Origin: Tellurirhabdus bombi
GTDB lineage: Bacteria > Bacteroidota > Bacteroidia > Cytophagales > Spirosomataceae
Reading direction: 5' to 3'
Length of the DNA stretch: 64,000 nt
Assembly (NCBI RefSeq): GCF_021484805.1
Contig: NZ_CP090557.1
Coordinates: forward strand, 3,546,001-3,610,000
The notes below the pieces were generated by a model. That model did not search any database. It was given only the letters and a program-made list of their open reading frames with translations, and was not told where the DNA came from. Shown piece after piece: positions 50,891 to 59,069 of the stretch. A program made the translations under genes and the position numbers. Position 1 is the first letter of the stretch, and every line of letters begins with the position of its first letter.

Positions 50891-51443
50891 ATAACGTTGA
50901 CTACTATTCCCTTTTTAGAAATGCACTCTTGCCTTTCGTCCTTTTGCAAATGGGTACCTTTTAATTAATAGACAAAAAAATTACAGACTAACTTTCACGG
51001 TAACAATAAGTTTAAGGTCAAAAAAAATGGTTATTCATGCAAAAGGAAATGTACTTGGTAATACATTTCCTTGCCGATAAGCTCTACTTAATTTACCGGT
51101 TCTGCCGCCGTCATCAGCGAAATTTCTTTCATAAAAACTTTCATATAACACTTAAACAAACTCTCAAAGTATTTTTTAGTCGTTTCCATTGGTGTGAGCC
51201 TTTCGGGCTTTATTTACAATTAATAATTTACCTTTAGACGTTCCCGTTTCTTTGAAGTTACACCCTTTTAAAAACTATTATTTAGATTTTTCTCCCAATT
51301 CATAACTTCCTTTTCCTGCTTTTTATCCATTTGTATAACCCCTCTAATAACTCTTTATAGCTTTTTTTGACCGTCGCAGCTGGTGTTTACCAGGAAATAC
51401 TCCTTATTTATTTACATTATAAAGTACTACCTATCAAGTAATT
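50891..51443. other. 550-bp AT-rich region, nothing convincing
   Basis: A 66-codon frame at 51037-51237 is AT-rich with a random-looking Phe/Lys/Leu composition and is left out. A hairpin GAAATGTA/TACATTTC lies near 51050. Confidence 0.45.
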
Positions 51444-51587
51444 ATGTTTGAATTTATTAATCTTGATGCTGCTCGTATTTTAGTCTATGTCACTTCACTG
51501 GGCTATTTTGACGAGTCATCGTGCAAGAGAAGCGTTTCGGTGCTTATGATCCTGTTCAGCAAAACGCTACTACTTAGTTTTGTCTAG
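51444..51587 (+). CDS. Possible 47-residue peptide
   Basis: MFEFINLDAARILVYVTSLG..., ending in a hydrophobic stretch (VSVLMILFSKTLLLSFV). It may be a membrane peptide or chance; it precedes the lipoprotein gene at 51605 by 17 bp. Confidence 0.3.
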   Translation: MFEFINLDAARILVYVTSLGYFDESSCKRSVSVLMILFSKTLLLSFV

Positions 51588-51604
51588 CCAAATAACTGAA
51601 CAAA

Positions 51605-51826
51605 ATGAAACGCCTTTTGTATATTCTTAGTTTAGTTCTACTCTTTTCTTGCGAAAACGGGGAGATTGATAAATGCTGTTATACTTGCATTCGTTACACT
51701 ACAGACCAGATACACCAGAGGGTTGAGTTTTGCGACAAAGCCGACATGGACCAATATCTAACCTACATGCAAGCTAACCCAAAGACTGTATCGCTACATT
51801 GTCGAACCAATCCTTTTAACGGATGA
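51605..51826 (+). CDS. Small Cys-rich lipoprotein
   Basis: A 73-residue lipoprotein: signal MKRLLYILSLVLLFSC (Cys16), then a short mature domain with six more candidate pairing cysteines (CCYTC, EFC, LHC). It looks like a tiny disulfide-rich surface protein. Family unknown. Confidence 0.6.
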   Translation: MKRLLYILSLVLLFSCENGEIDKCCYTCIRYTTDQIHQRVEFCDKADMDQYLTYMQANPKTVSLHCRTNPFNG

Positions 51827-51884
51827 CAAAGCAAAAATAGTTAGTTTTTTACTTATTTATCAGACAATAAAAATTAATAAATAG

Positions 51885-51914
51885 CTTGTATAGTAAGTAT
51901 TTTCACTAACTTTG
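51885..51914 (+). promoter_or_regulatory. Promoter of zinc-ribbon gene copy 4
   Basis: CTTG at 51885-51888, 18 nt of spacing and TAACTTTG at 51907-51914: a good Bacteroidota promoter, 30 nt before the ATG. The 13-nt motif ATTTATCAGACAA lies just upstream at 51855-51867. Confidence 0.62.
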
Positions 51915-51944
51915 AAGTGCGCCACCGTACTCACGATAACTATT

Positions 51945-52154
51945 ATGCCGTTCTCACTACTCGTCAGAAGCCTAAACGTATTGCCCCTCCCTCACCGGTT
52001 TACGGGTAAAAAAGTCTGTCCCTATTGCAAAAAGGACATTTTCATGGATCGGGTGAACCGCTCTTTCCTTACGAAGCATGTGCTATTCTTTGTGGAGACG
52101 CGTTCTTATCGCTGTTATGCCTGCATGAGGAAATTTACACGACTTTCTGCATAG
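51945..52154 (+). CDS. Small zinc-ribbon protein, family copy 4
   Basis: Sixty-nine residues from ATG 51945; the TTG at 51912 lies inside the promoter box. CPYC at 25-28 and YRCYAC at about 55-60 flank the shared middle MDRVNRSFLTKHVLFFVETR, nearly the same as copy 2. The N-terminus is only weakly hydrophobic. A strong terminator follows, so it is a single-gene unit. Confidence 0.68.
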   Translation: MPFSLLVRSLNVLPLPHRFTGKKVCPYCKKDIFMDRVNRSFLTKHVLFFVETRSYRCYACMRKFTRLSA

Positions 52155-52171
52155 GCTATCTATTTAAAAAT

Positions 52172-52224
52172 AAGCCCAATAAGCCCTTGCGCTTGAAATA
52201 ACGTGCGCAGGGCTTACTGGGCTT
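52172..52224 (+). terminator. Long terminator-like hairpin after zinc-ribbon copy 4
   Basis: AAGCCCAATAAGCCCTTGCGC pairs with GCGCAGGGCTTACTGGGCTT apart from two mismatches, with a 12-nt loop. The following T run is weak. Confidence 0.65.
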
Positions 52225-52393
52225 GTACAAACTGTAGAGAAAAGGATCAGTGCAGTAACTTAAACGCCTTGGTTGGCTATTTAAAGATTATCATTGACCT
52301 CTTCCAGTTACTCCCATAAGCAACGTTTAGCGGCTTCCGTTCGAATATTCAAGGTAGTTACTAATAATGCCAGGCGTTTACTTTCCAGAAGCA

Positions 52394-52540
52394 CTAGCGC
52401 CTAAACTTCCTGATCAGAATTCCTATATCGACTACCAACCCCACTATTCCCACAACAGCAATTACCTTGTTCAGGCTGATTTTCAGTAAGCCTTTTGATT
52501 TTTTAGCAGTTTGTTTCCTGGAGGTTAGTGATCTAATCAT
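52394..52540 (-). CDS. Small membrane protein, 48 residues
   Basis: From ATG 52540: MIRSLTSRKQTAKKSKGLLK, then one hydrophobic helix (VIAVVGIVGLVVDIGIL) and IRKFRR. A basic start, a helix and a basic end, like small membrane regulators or toxins. A TATATTTG box lies 43 nt upstream, which supports expression. Confidence 0.5.
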   Translation of the reverse strand: MIRSLTSRKQTAKKSKGLLKISLNKVIAVVGIVGLVVDIGILIRKFRR

Positions 52541-52582
52541 ATTTATCTGTATCTGGTCTTGACAAGGGAAATGCGTAGACGT

Positions 52583-52590
52583 CAAATATA
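52583..52590 (-). promoter_or_regulatory. TAnnTTTG -7 box of the 48-residue membrane protein gene
   Basis: Minus-strand TATATTTG. A second consensus match, TAGGTTTG, lies at 52597-52604. No clear -33 element. Confidence 0.4.
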
Positions 52591-52785
52591 TAATAACAAA
52601 CCTATAGGACTTAAACTTTGCTGTTAAATTCAGCCTGTTGCGTTAAGTCTTAACTGCCCTGAATCCACTCACCTACTAGAATTGCCCGATTCGCAACATT
52701 CTGATAGTCATCTACCTACATTTCTTTCAATTCCAGTTTTTTGTTATTTTATTTATTCTACTGAACGTTACTCAACATATAGAAA

Positions 52786-53085
52786 ATGATACTGACTCAT
52801 TTAACCAGTGAAGCTAATTATACCTGGTTACATTACCGGAATGGCCAAAAACACTTGACTGCCAGAACATTAAAATTCTACGAAACGACTTTCCCTTCCT
52901 TTATTCGTATTCACAAAAATGCCCTGGTCAATCCCGCTTTTATTAGCCGAATTGAACCGCCCTCTACCCAGAATGCTTTAGGATTAGTGATTTTACACAG
53001 TGGAAAAGAATTGACAATTAGCCGCAGGCGGTGGCTACTCATTGCCCCGCAACTGATGCCATACATTAACGAGCGCTCTAGCTAA
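52786..53085 (+). CDS. Stand-alone LytTR DNA-binding protein, copy 2
   Basis: A 99-residue LytTR domain: HLTSEANYTWLHYRNGQKHL, then FIRIHKNALVNPAFI and ELTISRRRW. It aligns from end to end with the protein at 46562. It ends 2 bp before the convergent stop of the flavin-motif gene, which marks the edge of the 53-64 kb uptake locus. Confidence 0.8.
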   Translation: MILTHLTSEANYTWLHYRNGQKHLTARTLKFYETTFPSFIRIHKNALVNPAFISRIEPPSTQNALGLVILHSGKELTISRRRWLLIAPQLMPYINERSS

Positions 53086-53087
53086 GC

Positions 53088-54164
53088 TTACTTTTTACCA
53101 TTTAGCAATTCCAACGCTGCTTTTTTCAGGGCCGTATTTTCGTTATTTACTAGCATTTGGGCTTTCTGCCTAACCTTATCGGATTGGTTGCTGCTGTGGC
53201 TCAACACCGTCAATAACTTTGCTAAAAACCATTCGTTGTCGGTGTTCAGGTCCTTGGCCAAAGCGTCATATAAGGCCGTTCCTACCTGACTCACCGGTTT
53301 TAAAGCCTGGAGAATTTCCAGTTTTTCGTCAATAGCCACGCTCGTATAAATTTTGGCCAATTCTGCTTGAAGCATTGCATCATTCAGGTTTGCAGTTGGT
53401 AAAGCCTTCATAGCCAAATCCTTAATCGTGGGATCATCGTTTGCCGTTAGACCTTTGAGCAGCAAGGGATAGAGTTTCTCTGGCTTGTTCAACTTACCCA
53501 AACGACTTACATCCAACAGAAAATAATCGTACCGCTTTTGATTACTCTTTAGCAGGTTTTCAAGTAAATCGCTCTGGTTCAGTCGGTTTACTGTGAGCAG
53601 TGCCAATTGCTCTTTCTCGCCTTGATGAATCAAATGCCAAAGGGTATAAGTCGTATAGACCGCATCCTCAACGGCTTCGGAAGCAATCTCTTTTTTAGTG
53701 GCCCCCGATACGCCATCCACTTTCGACGAATCCGGCTCATCAATTAGGTCCGAGAATTCGTATTCCCGCAAACTAGACCAGTCATTGCTGAGAATGGTAG
53801 TTAGCTTTTCGTAATCAGCCGCCGAAAAGACACTATGGTCGGTTTTAGTTAGGTGTTCACCGTAAACTTCAACACCTAGAAAATCCCCCGAACAATGCCA
53901 GTAAATTCCTACGTCTACCAGCTTGCATTCACCCGTTAAACAGACCGGCGTTTTGATCTTCCGCTGCCAGTACAAGATGCCATTGGCGTCTACCAGCGCG
54001 GTAACGGGCACCCGCTCATTGGTGTCATCCTGAATAAAATAGTCTCCGGTTAATGGCTTTAGCATTAATCCTTTTAATGCGTCACTTTGGTAAAAAACAG
54101 GGTCGGTATGCATGAAAAGCATCCCACAAAGGCCAACTTTCAAGAGCAAAGAATGGAGTGCCAT
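53088..54164 (-). CDS. Secreted protein with DGVSGAT flavinylation-like motif
   Basis: A 358-residue protein with an N-terminal hydrophobic leader (MALHSLLLKVGLCGMLFM). At residues 150-156 it has DGVSGAT, the Dxx(S/T)GAT pattern where ApbE attaches FMN through a phosphoester to Thr (here Thr156). It sits in a small domain (about 30-175) similar to FMN-binding domains of NqrC/RnfG type. The C-terminal half (about 180-358) is made of helical repeats like those of HEAT proteins. It starts 29 bp after the FAD oxidoreductase gene, so the two are probably partners in periplasmic electron transfer. No ApbE gene is in view. Confidence 0.65.
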   Translation of the reverse strand: MALHSLLLKVGLCGMLFMHTDPVFYQSDALKGLMLKPLTGDYFIQDDTNERVPVTALVDANGILYWQRKIKTPVCLTGECKLVDVGIYWHCSGDFLGVEVYGEHLTKTDHSVFSAADYEKLTTILSNDWSSLREYEFSDLIDEPDSSKVDGVSGATKKEIASEAVEDAVYTTYTLWHLIHQGEKEQLALLTVNRLNQSDLLENLLKSNQKRYDYFLLDVSRLGKLNKPEKLYPLLLKGLTANDDPTIKDLAMKALPTANLNDAMLQAELAKIYTSVAIDEKLEILQALKPVSQVGTALYDALAKDLNTDNEWFLAKLLTVLSHSSNQSDKVRQKAQMLVNNENTALKKAALELLNGKK

Positions 54165-54193
54165 ACCATTAACCGGATCTATTTTATAACAAT

Positions 54194-57100
54194 TTATACT
54201 TCAACTTCTTTTCTGAAGCTTTTGACCGGCTGCGGAAAGGTTAATTTGGCTGTGTGCTTTTTCCAATCCTCCGATTTATAGCCGTAATTGGCATTTGTCA
54301 GGCTTTTAAGCTCCGAAGCGGCAAACTGCTTGAAATGAAAGTGGATATCGTTCAAATAGTTCGTCAGTAGTTCGTAACCGGTTTTGGAGCCGCATCGAGC
54401 CATAGCCGATGCAATGGCCATCTCCAGACTTCCGCCGTATACCCGCCACCGCACCTGATCGTATTGCTCCGTCTGAAAACCTTTGATGTTCTTATCCGTC
54501 AGCAGTTTTTCAAAGCCTGCAATGAGTGTCGGATCGGGGTTGCGTTCGGCATAGAAGCAAAGATTCAGAATTCGGTTATAAAAAGGAACCGTTTTCAAAT
54601 CAATCCGGCCGTTGTAATACTCGCTGGTTCGCTCAACAATTCCGCCGCCAGCCGCCGTATTTTGGAGAATGTGTTTGATGGTATCCGTACACTGCGGATT
54701 TCCGGCCATTGCCAAAAGACCAATGTTCTGATTGATTCGCCAGAACAACCCTTCCAGCATGTTCTTTTTCCGACCCCGTATGGAATCATATTCATCGACA
54801 TAGCCTCCCGGATAGCCGTTCTCCGACTCCTGCGCGAACAGGTCGTTCAGTTCGTCTTCAATTAAATTGTTGCCTTCCTGCTTTCCAAACCAGGCCAATG
54901 CTTTCGCTACCAGCAGCTTGCCTTTGGGCTCTGCGGTTTTTGCAAAAGTCTCTGCCAGAATTGGGACAGCAATTTCTTTCGGCAGTCGTGCGCATTCATA
55001 AAGATACTCCGGTTGTCCCTTGGCTAATTGCGCCACCCTTCTTTGCGCCTCCGCCTTGTTATCCTGAATACGAACACTTTTCGGCCGGGCATAATCAGTG
55101 GGCAGATAGCCCAATGCGGCCCACTCTTTCTGTAATCGCGACACATCGTACTGCCTGGGCTGCTGCTTTTTCCAGGCCAGATCGGCGGCAATCTGGCCGG
55201 TTAGGTACCCAAGCACAATTAGGTCGGCGGTCATGCGGGTAAATTGCAGCGCATTATGCGTCTGACTGAAACCCCGGCCCGAAAGCAACAACCCATCCAG
55301 TTTTTTTGGGACAATACAGCGATACGGAATTTCGACGGTTATGTCATTGGAGTGCGGCAGTAAAAAACCGCATTTTGAAAACTCCGAACTCCCAATGGTA
55401 TGCGGATCGAAATCGCTGCTGGCCAGGGCCAAAACATCCTCAAAATGCCGATTTTCGACCACATCGATCAAATCAAGTACGTGCATTCCTTCGACCCGGC
55501 GCGATTCCCGAACGGTCAAGAACGGGTGAAAATCGTAATGATGGGCTTCGTAATGCGACAAGAACAAACCCCGTTGCAGTTCCGAAATTTTCGTATTGTC
55601 CAGGATGTCGTAATCCCGATTTGTTGCCGAAGGCAATTTCCCCGAACCCGCCACATCCCATTGGCTGTAATTCTGCGTTTCGCCCGTCCGGGAATTGCCG
55701 ATTTGGTACGCAGCTCCGGCAAAGTAGGCGATATCGCCATCCCCCGTTCCATCAACCGTTATCGCGCCTTCGATGGCTTCGAGCTTCCCGTGCCGACAAA
55801 TCAGGATGCCGTTTACCTGGTTGTTTTTCACCAACGCGCCGCACATCATGGCTCCCGCCAGGAAGCGCCCCTCCGCATCGAGTAACGTTTTGAGGTGATA
55901 AAGTTTGCGCCCCGTCTTTTTGGACATATTGGTTTCAAACGCAATACGCTCCGCCTCGTCGTTTTGCTTCTTAAAGAATTTGTGTTCCTTAACCCCGTGG
56001 TAGTAGCCCATAACGCCCCCCATGGTTTTTGTTCCGCCGAGATCATTAAAATAATCAACCACGATGGTATTAGCGCCCTTTTCCGCCGAGCCCAAAGCGG
56101 CCAACGCCCCGGCCGTGCCGCCCCCGGCCACAATCACCTGGCATTGTTCCTTATTCTTGACCAGCCGTTCATAATCGAACTTACACTCCTTCATAGGCAC
56201 CGAAAACCCGGGTTCGTCAAGCTCTGAGAACCGCAAGCTGCTAAACGGAATCGTTGATCCGATGGTGAAAAGCGTCTTTGTTTGGGAGCTGGTATTCGCC
56301 AATTTTACCTTATTCACCAGGGCTTTTGCATCCGCCTCCAGCTTCATAATTGTCTGACAAGTCAGCTCTGTCGGCGCGTTAGCCATCAAATAGTGGCCTT
56401 TCAGGACTGGCGTTGGCAGCTTTTCGTCTTCAAGAACCAAGGAGGTTTCCAGCGCAAACTGGTTGATGTTGGCTTTCTTCAGCGATTCGTCGAGCTGCGC
56501 AATGTTTTCGCCTAATTTGCCCGCGATCAGCCTTGCCTGGTGCTCAATTTCGTCTGGTTTCTGGCTGGTTACAGGAAATTCATACGCGATAAATAGCTGG
56601 TCTCCTGAGCGCTTGCCCGGATGAAAGGCAAGATCTCCCGCAATGCCCAACGACTCGGGTGCTTTAACGGACTTCTTTTTTGGATTGCTTACTTTCAGCA
56701 GTTCCAGCACAAAACCCGCTTTTTTAACCTTATAGGGTTTGCCCAGCACGCCCCGACTAAATAGTACCTGATCCGACGCATCGATAAAACTCCGACATTT
56801 AACCGTTTGTAAGCCATGTTTGCTGGCCAGCAACACGCCCTGGACGTTCTCACTGTCCGAAAGAATTCCGCAGACGTCGGTCATCAACAACACGTGTACT
56901 TTATTGGTCAACAGGCTTTGGAGCATGGCTTTTCGCACGCTTCCTGAAAACAGGAGCAGTTCGTCGCCAAACTGGCTTTCGCCCGGTCCGGTGCCGCCTT
57001 TGTGTTGCAGCTCCGGCTTTTCTTCCGTTGGCAGAAAGAGCGCCTGTAAATCAGGGCGGAACGAGGCTAACCCGTCGGTTCCCAACCACAATTTCTGTTT

Positions 57101-57355
57101 CGCAAACAGTTCGTAACCCGGACTGCTTCGCTTCTCCACGAGCAGCACTTTCTTGCCCTGCTTCGCCGCGTGCACCGCCGCAAAATAGCCAGAAAGTCCG
57201 GCTCCGTTGATCACCATATCGTATTCATCAAATCGGCTTTTCCCGGCAAACTGCTGGTTCATTTCCAGATAGGTCTGCTTATTGATAAATCCGGGCGCTA
57301 CCAGAATGGCTCCGGTAGCCGGCAAGCTTATGTTCAAAAAATCTCGTCTGTTCAT
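54194..57355 (-). CDS. Tat-exported double-Rossmann FAD-dependent oxidoreductase
   Basis: A 1053-residue protein with a Tat-type leader (NRRDFLNISLPATGAILVAPG). It has two dinucleotide-binding folds: GAGLSG at 51-56 followed by KVLLVEKR, and GGGTAG at 411-416 followed by TIVVDYFNDLGG with GGVMGYYHG, which is the FAD-dependent oxidoreductase (PF12831-like) pattern. A later DGTGDGDIAYFAGA and the GRGFSQTHNALQFTRMTAD segment complete that domain (to about 760). The last 250 residues are HEAT-like helical repeats. Length is about twice that of simple members, so it looks like a fusion. It lies just after SusD. Confidence 0.8.
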   Translation of the reverse strand: MNRRDFLNISLPATGAILVAPGFINKQTYLEMNQQFAGKSRFDEYDMVINGAGLSGYFAAVHAAKQGKKVLLVEKRSSPGYELFAKQKLWLGTDGLASFRPDLQALFLPTEEKPELQHKGGTGPGESQFGDELLLFSGSVRKAMLQSLLTNKVHVLLMTDVCGILSDSENVQGVLLASKHGLQTVKCRSFIDASDQVLFSRGVLGKPYKVKKAGFVLELLKVSNPKKKSVKAPESLGIAGDLAFHPGKRSGDQLFIAYEFPVTSQKPDEIEHQARLIAGKLGENIAQLDESLKKANINQFALETSLVLEDEKLPTPVLKGHYLMANAPTELTCQTIMKLEADAKALVNKVKLANTSSQTKTLFTIGSTIPFSSLRFSELDEPGFSVPMKECKFDYERLVKNKEQCQVIVAGGGTAGALAALGSAEKGANTIVVDYFNDLGGTKTMGGVMGYYHGVKEHKFFKKQNDEAERIAFETNMSKKTGRKLYHLKTLLDAEGRFLAGAMMCGALVKNNQVNGILICRHGKLEAIEGAITVDGTGDGDIAYFAGAAYQIGNSRTGETQNYSQWDVAGSGKLPSATNRDYDILDNTKISELQRGLFLSHYEAHHYDFHPFLTVRESRRVEGMHVLDLIDVVENRHFEDVLALASSDFDPHTIGSSEFSKCGFLLPHSNDITVEIPYRCIVPKKLDGLLLSGRGFSQTHNALQFTRMTADLIVLGYLTGQIAADLAWKKQQPRQYDVSRLQKEWAALGYLPTDYARPKSVRIQDNKAEAQRRVAQLAKGQPEYLYECARLPKEIAVPILAETFAKTAEPKGKLLVAKALAWFGKQEGNNLIEDELNDLFAQESENGYPGGYVDEYDSIRGRKKNMLEGLFWRINQNIGLLAMAGNPQCTDTIKHILQNTAAGGGIVERTSEYYNGRIDLKTVPFYNRILNLCFYAERNPDPTLIAGFEKLLTDKNIKGFQTEQYDQVRWRVYGGSLEMAIASAMARCGSKTGYELLTNYLNDIHFHFKQFAASELKSLTNANYGYKSEDWKKHTAKLTFPQPVKSFRKEVEV

Positions 57356-57384
57356 GGTTTCAGGAATTTGAGCGTTTTGGTTGG

Positions 57385-59055
57385 CTATGCGCCCGGATAA
57401 CCAGGGTTTTGGGTTAGTTTTACTTCGCGATTAGCATCAATGGCTTTTTGCGGTATGGGCCAAAGTTCGTGATAAGGCTCCATCGTCGCTTTTGCCTTGA
57501 AGTTATATTGCGTAGCCCGTTTATAAAGCAAGCCCAGGCGCACCAGCGTTCGGCGGCGTGGTTCCTCCACAATCAACTCCCGGGCACGCTCGTCCAGAAT
57601 GTAGTCCAGATTTACCCTGGCTGCTTCGACCAGCTTTGCCTTGGCTCTGGCTCTCACTACATTAATATCAGCAGCGGCTTTGTCAGGCATTCCTTTGTGC
57701 ACATACGCCTCGGCTCGCAAGAGGTAGGTCTCAGCCAGCCGCATCCGAATCTGATCATTTTTGGTTCTTCCGTTCAAAGCGCCCTGGGGCATTTCGCCTT
57801 CAATCTTGCGGATCATCGGGTAGAACCAGCGCAACGTATCGACGGAGTACGTCGTAGCCGTCCCGTCTTCTTTGGCGATGTAGGCCACATTATTGACCTT
57901 CACGATCTTGACTTTTTTCTTGAAGAAGGTTGAGCTGGGGTCGTTGTAATACCAGTCACGCCGAATATTATACGAAGAGTTCCGCATGTCCTTCCAATCG
58001 TCTTTCCAGATATCAACGAAGAAATAATTCAGGGGCCGGTTTCCGCCCTGGCTTCGGCCCAGGCTATCAATAACCAGCATCCGTTTTCCATCTGGCGAGC
58101 GAATATTCTCGAACTGCGGACCCCACCAACGCAGATCATGGTTCAGGCCTGTTCCCCCACCAACGGTCAAATCCTCGTATTGCACGACCCAGATGGTCTC
58201 CTGATTGCCCGAAGCCCGATTCTGCTGGTTGGTCCAGAAAAGATCCGAAAAAACGTCACCGGGGCGGGCCGTGTTACCGAATCGCTGGGTCATCAATTTA
58301 TAACTGCCCGCTTTGCCCTCAATCACCTGGCTAGCCGCTTCGATGGATTTATCGAACCAACTGGACTCCTTTGTTTCCAGCCCTAGACTGATGTAGACTT
58401 CGGCCAGCAGATGGTTAGCCGCCGCTTTAAAAATCCGGCCATCCTTAGCGGCGTTGTTCTCAACAACCGGTAGCCATTGCGCCGCAAACTCCAGGTCTTC
58501 GCGCACAAATTGCAGAATTTCCAAACGGGGAGCCCGACCAAAATCAAATTTCGGGGCCGAGAATTCTTCCTTTACCAGCGGAACCGGACCGTATAAATTG
58601 ACCAGCGTGTTATAGGTAAAAGCCCGGAAGAATTTCGCTTCGGCAACAATGGCGTTCTTTTCCGCTTCGGTCCAGCTAACTCCGGGGTTTTCGGCCCGCG
58701 CAATAACGAGATTGGCATTTTTCAGCATATCGGTATACGCCCAATCCCAGTAATGCACAATAATCTGGTCGGTTGGCAGAATTTCCTTGTAGTTATTGAA
58801 AAACCGCCCATCGGCTACTCCGCTAATGCCAATATCCGTACCTGCGCCCATCTGATCGGGGCGGTCTAGTGTTCGTTCCTCCCGCGCCGACTTATGCAAA
58901 GCCGTCAGCACCGCTTCGAAACCCGCTTTGTTGGTCAATAAATTTTCGGGACTGAACCGGTCTAGTGGCTTTTCGTCCAGAAAGTCCTCCCGACAGGCTG
59001 TAACCAAAAACACGGTTAAGAGTACACTTGCGATATAGTTGATTCTTTGTTTCAT
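57385..59055 (-). CDS. susD: SusD/RagB-family outer-membrane lipoprotein
   Basis: A 556-residue surface lipoprotein that partners a SusC channel and captures glycans or other large nutrients. From ATG 59055 the signal MKQRINYIASVLLTVFLVTAC ends in Cys21. SusD hallmarks follow: DEKPLDRFSPENLLTNKAGFE, helical TPR-like pairs (AEAKFFRAFTYNTLVNLYGPVPLV), and the closing RMRLAETYLLRAEAYVHKG with RRTLVRLGLL. GTG 59100 is the longer but less likely start. It starts 15 bp after the SusC stop. Confidence 0.93.
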   Translation of the reverse strand: MKQRINYIASVLLTVFLVTACREDFLDEKPLDRFSPENLLTNKAGFEAVLTALHKSAREERTLDRPDQMGAGTDIGISGVADGRFFNNYKEILPTDQIIVHYWDWAYTDMLKNANLVIARAENPGVSWTEAEKNAIVAEAKFFRAFTYNTLVNLYGPVPLVKEEFSAPKFDFGRAPRLEILQFVREDLEFAAQWLPVVENNAAKDGRIFKAAANHLLAEVYISLGLETKESSWFDKSIEAASQVIEGKAGSYKLMTQRFGNTARPGDVFSDLFWTNQQNRASGNQETIWVVQYEDLTVGGGTGLNHDLRWWGPQFENIRSPDGKRMLVIDSLGRSQGGNRPLNYFFVDIWKDDWKDMRNSSYNIRRDWYYNDPSSTFFKKKVKIVKVNNVAYIAKEDGTATTYSVDTLRWFYPMIRKIEGEMPQGALNGRTKNDQIRMRLAETYLLRAEAYVHKGMPDKAAADINVVRARAKAKLVEAARVNLDYILDERARELIVEEPRRRTLVRLGLLYKRATQYNFKAKATMEPYHELWPIPQKAIDANREVKLTQNPGYPGA

Positions 59056-59069
59056 AGTTACCAATGTGT

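Noticed and set aside
51037-51237. 66-codon frame rich in Phe, His and Leu
   Set aside because: AT-rich, random-looking composition, no promoter and no recognisable pattern.
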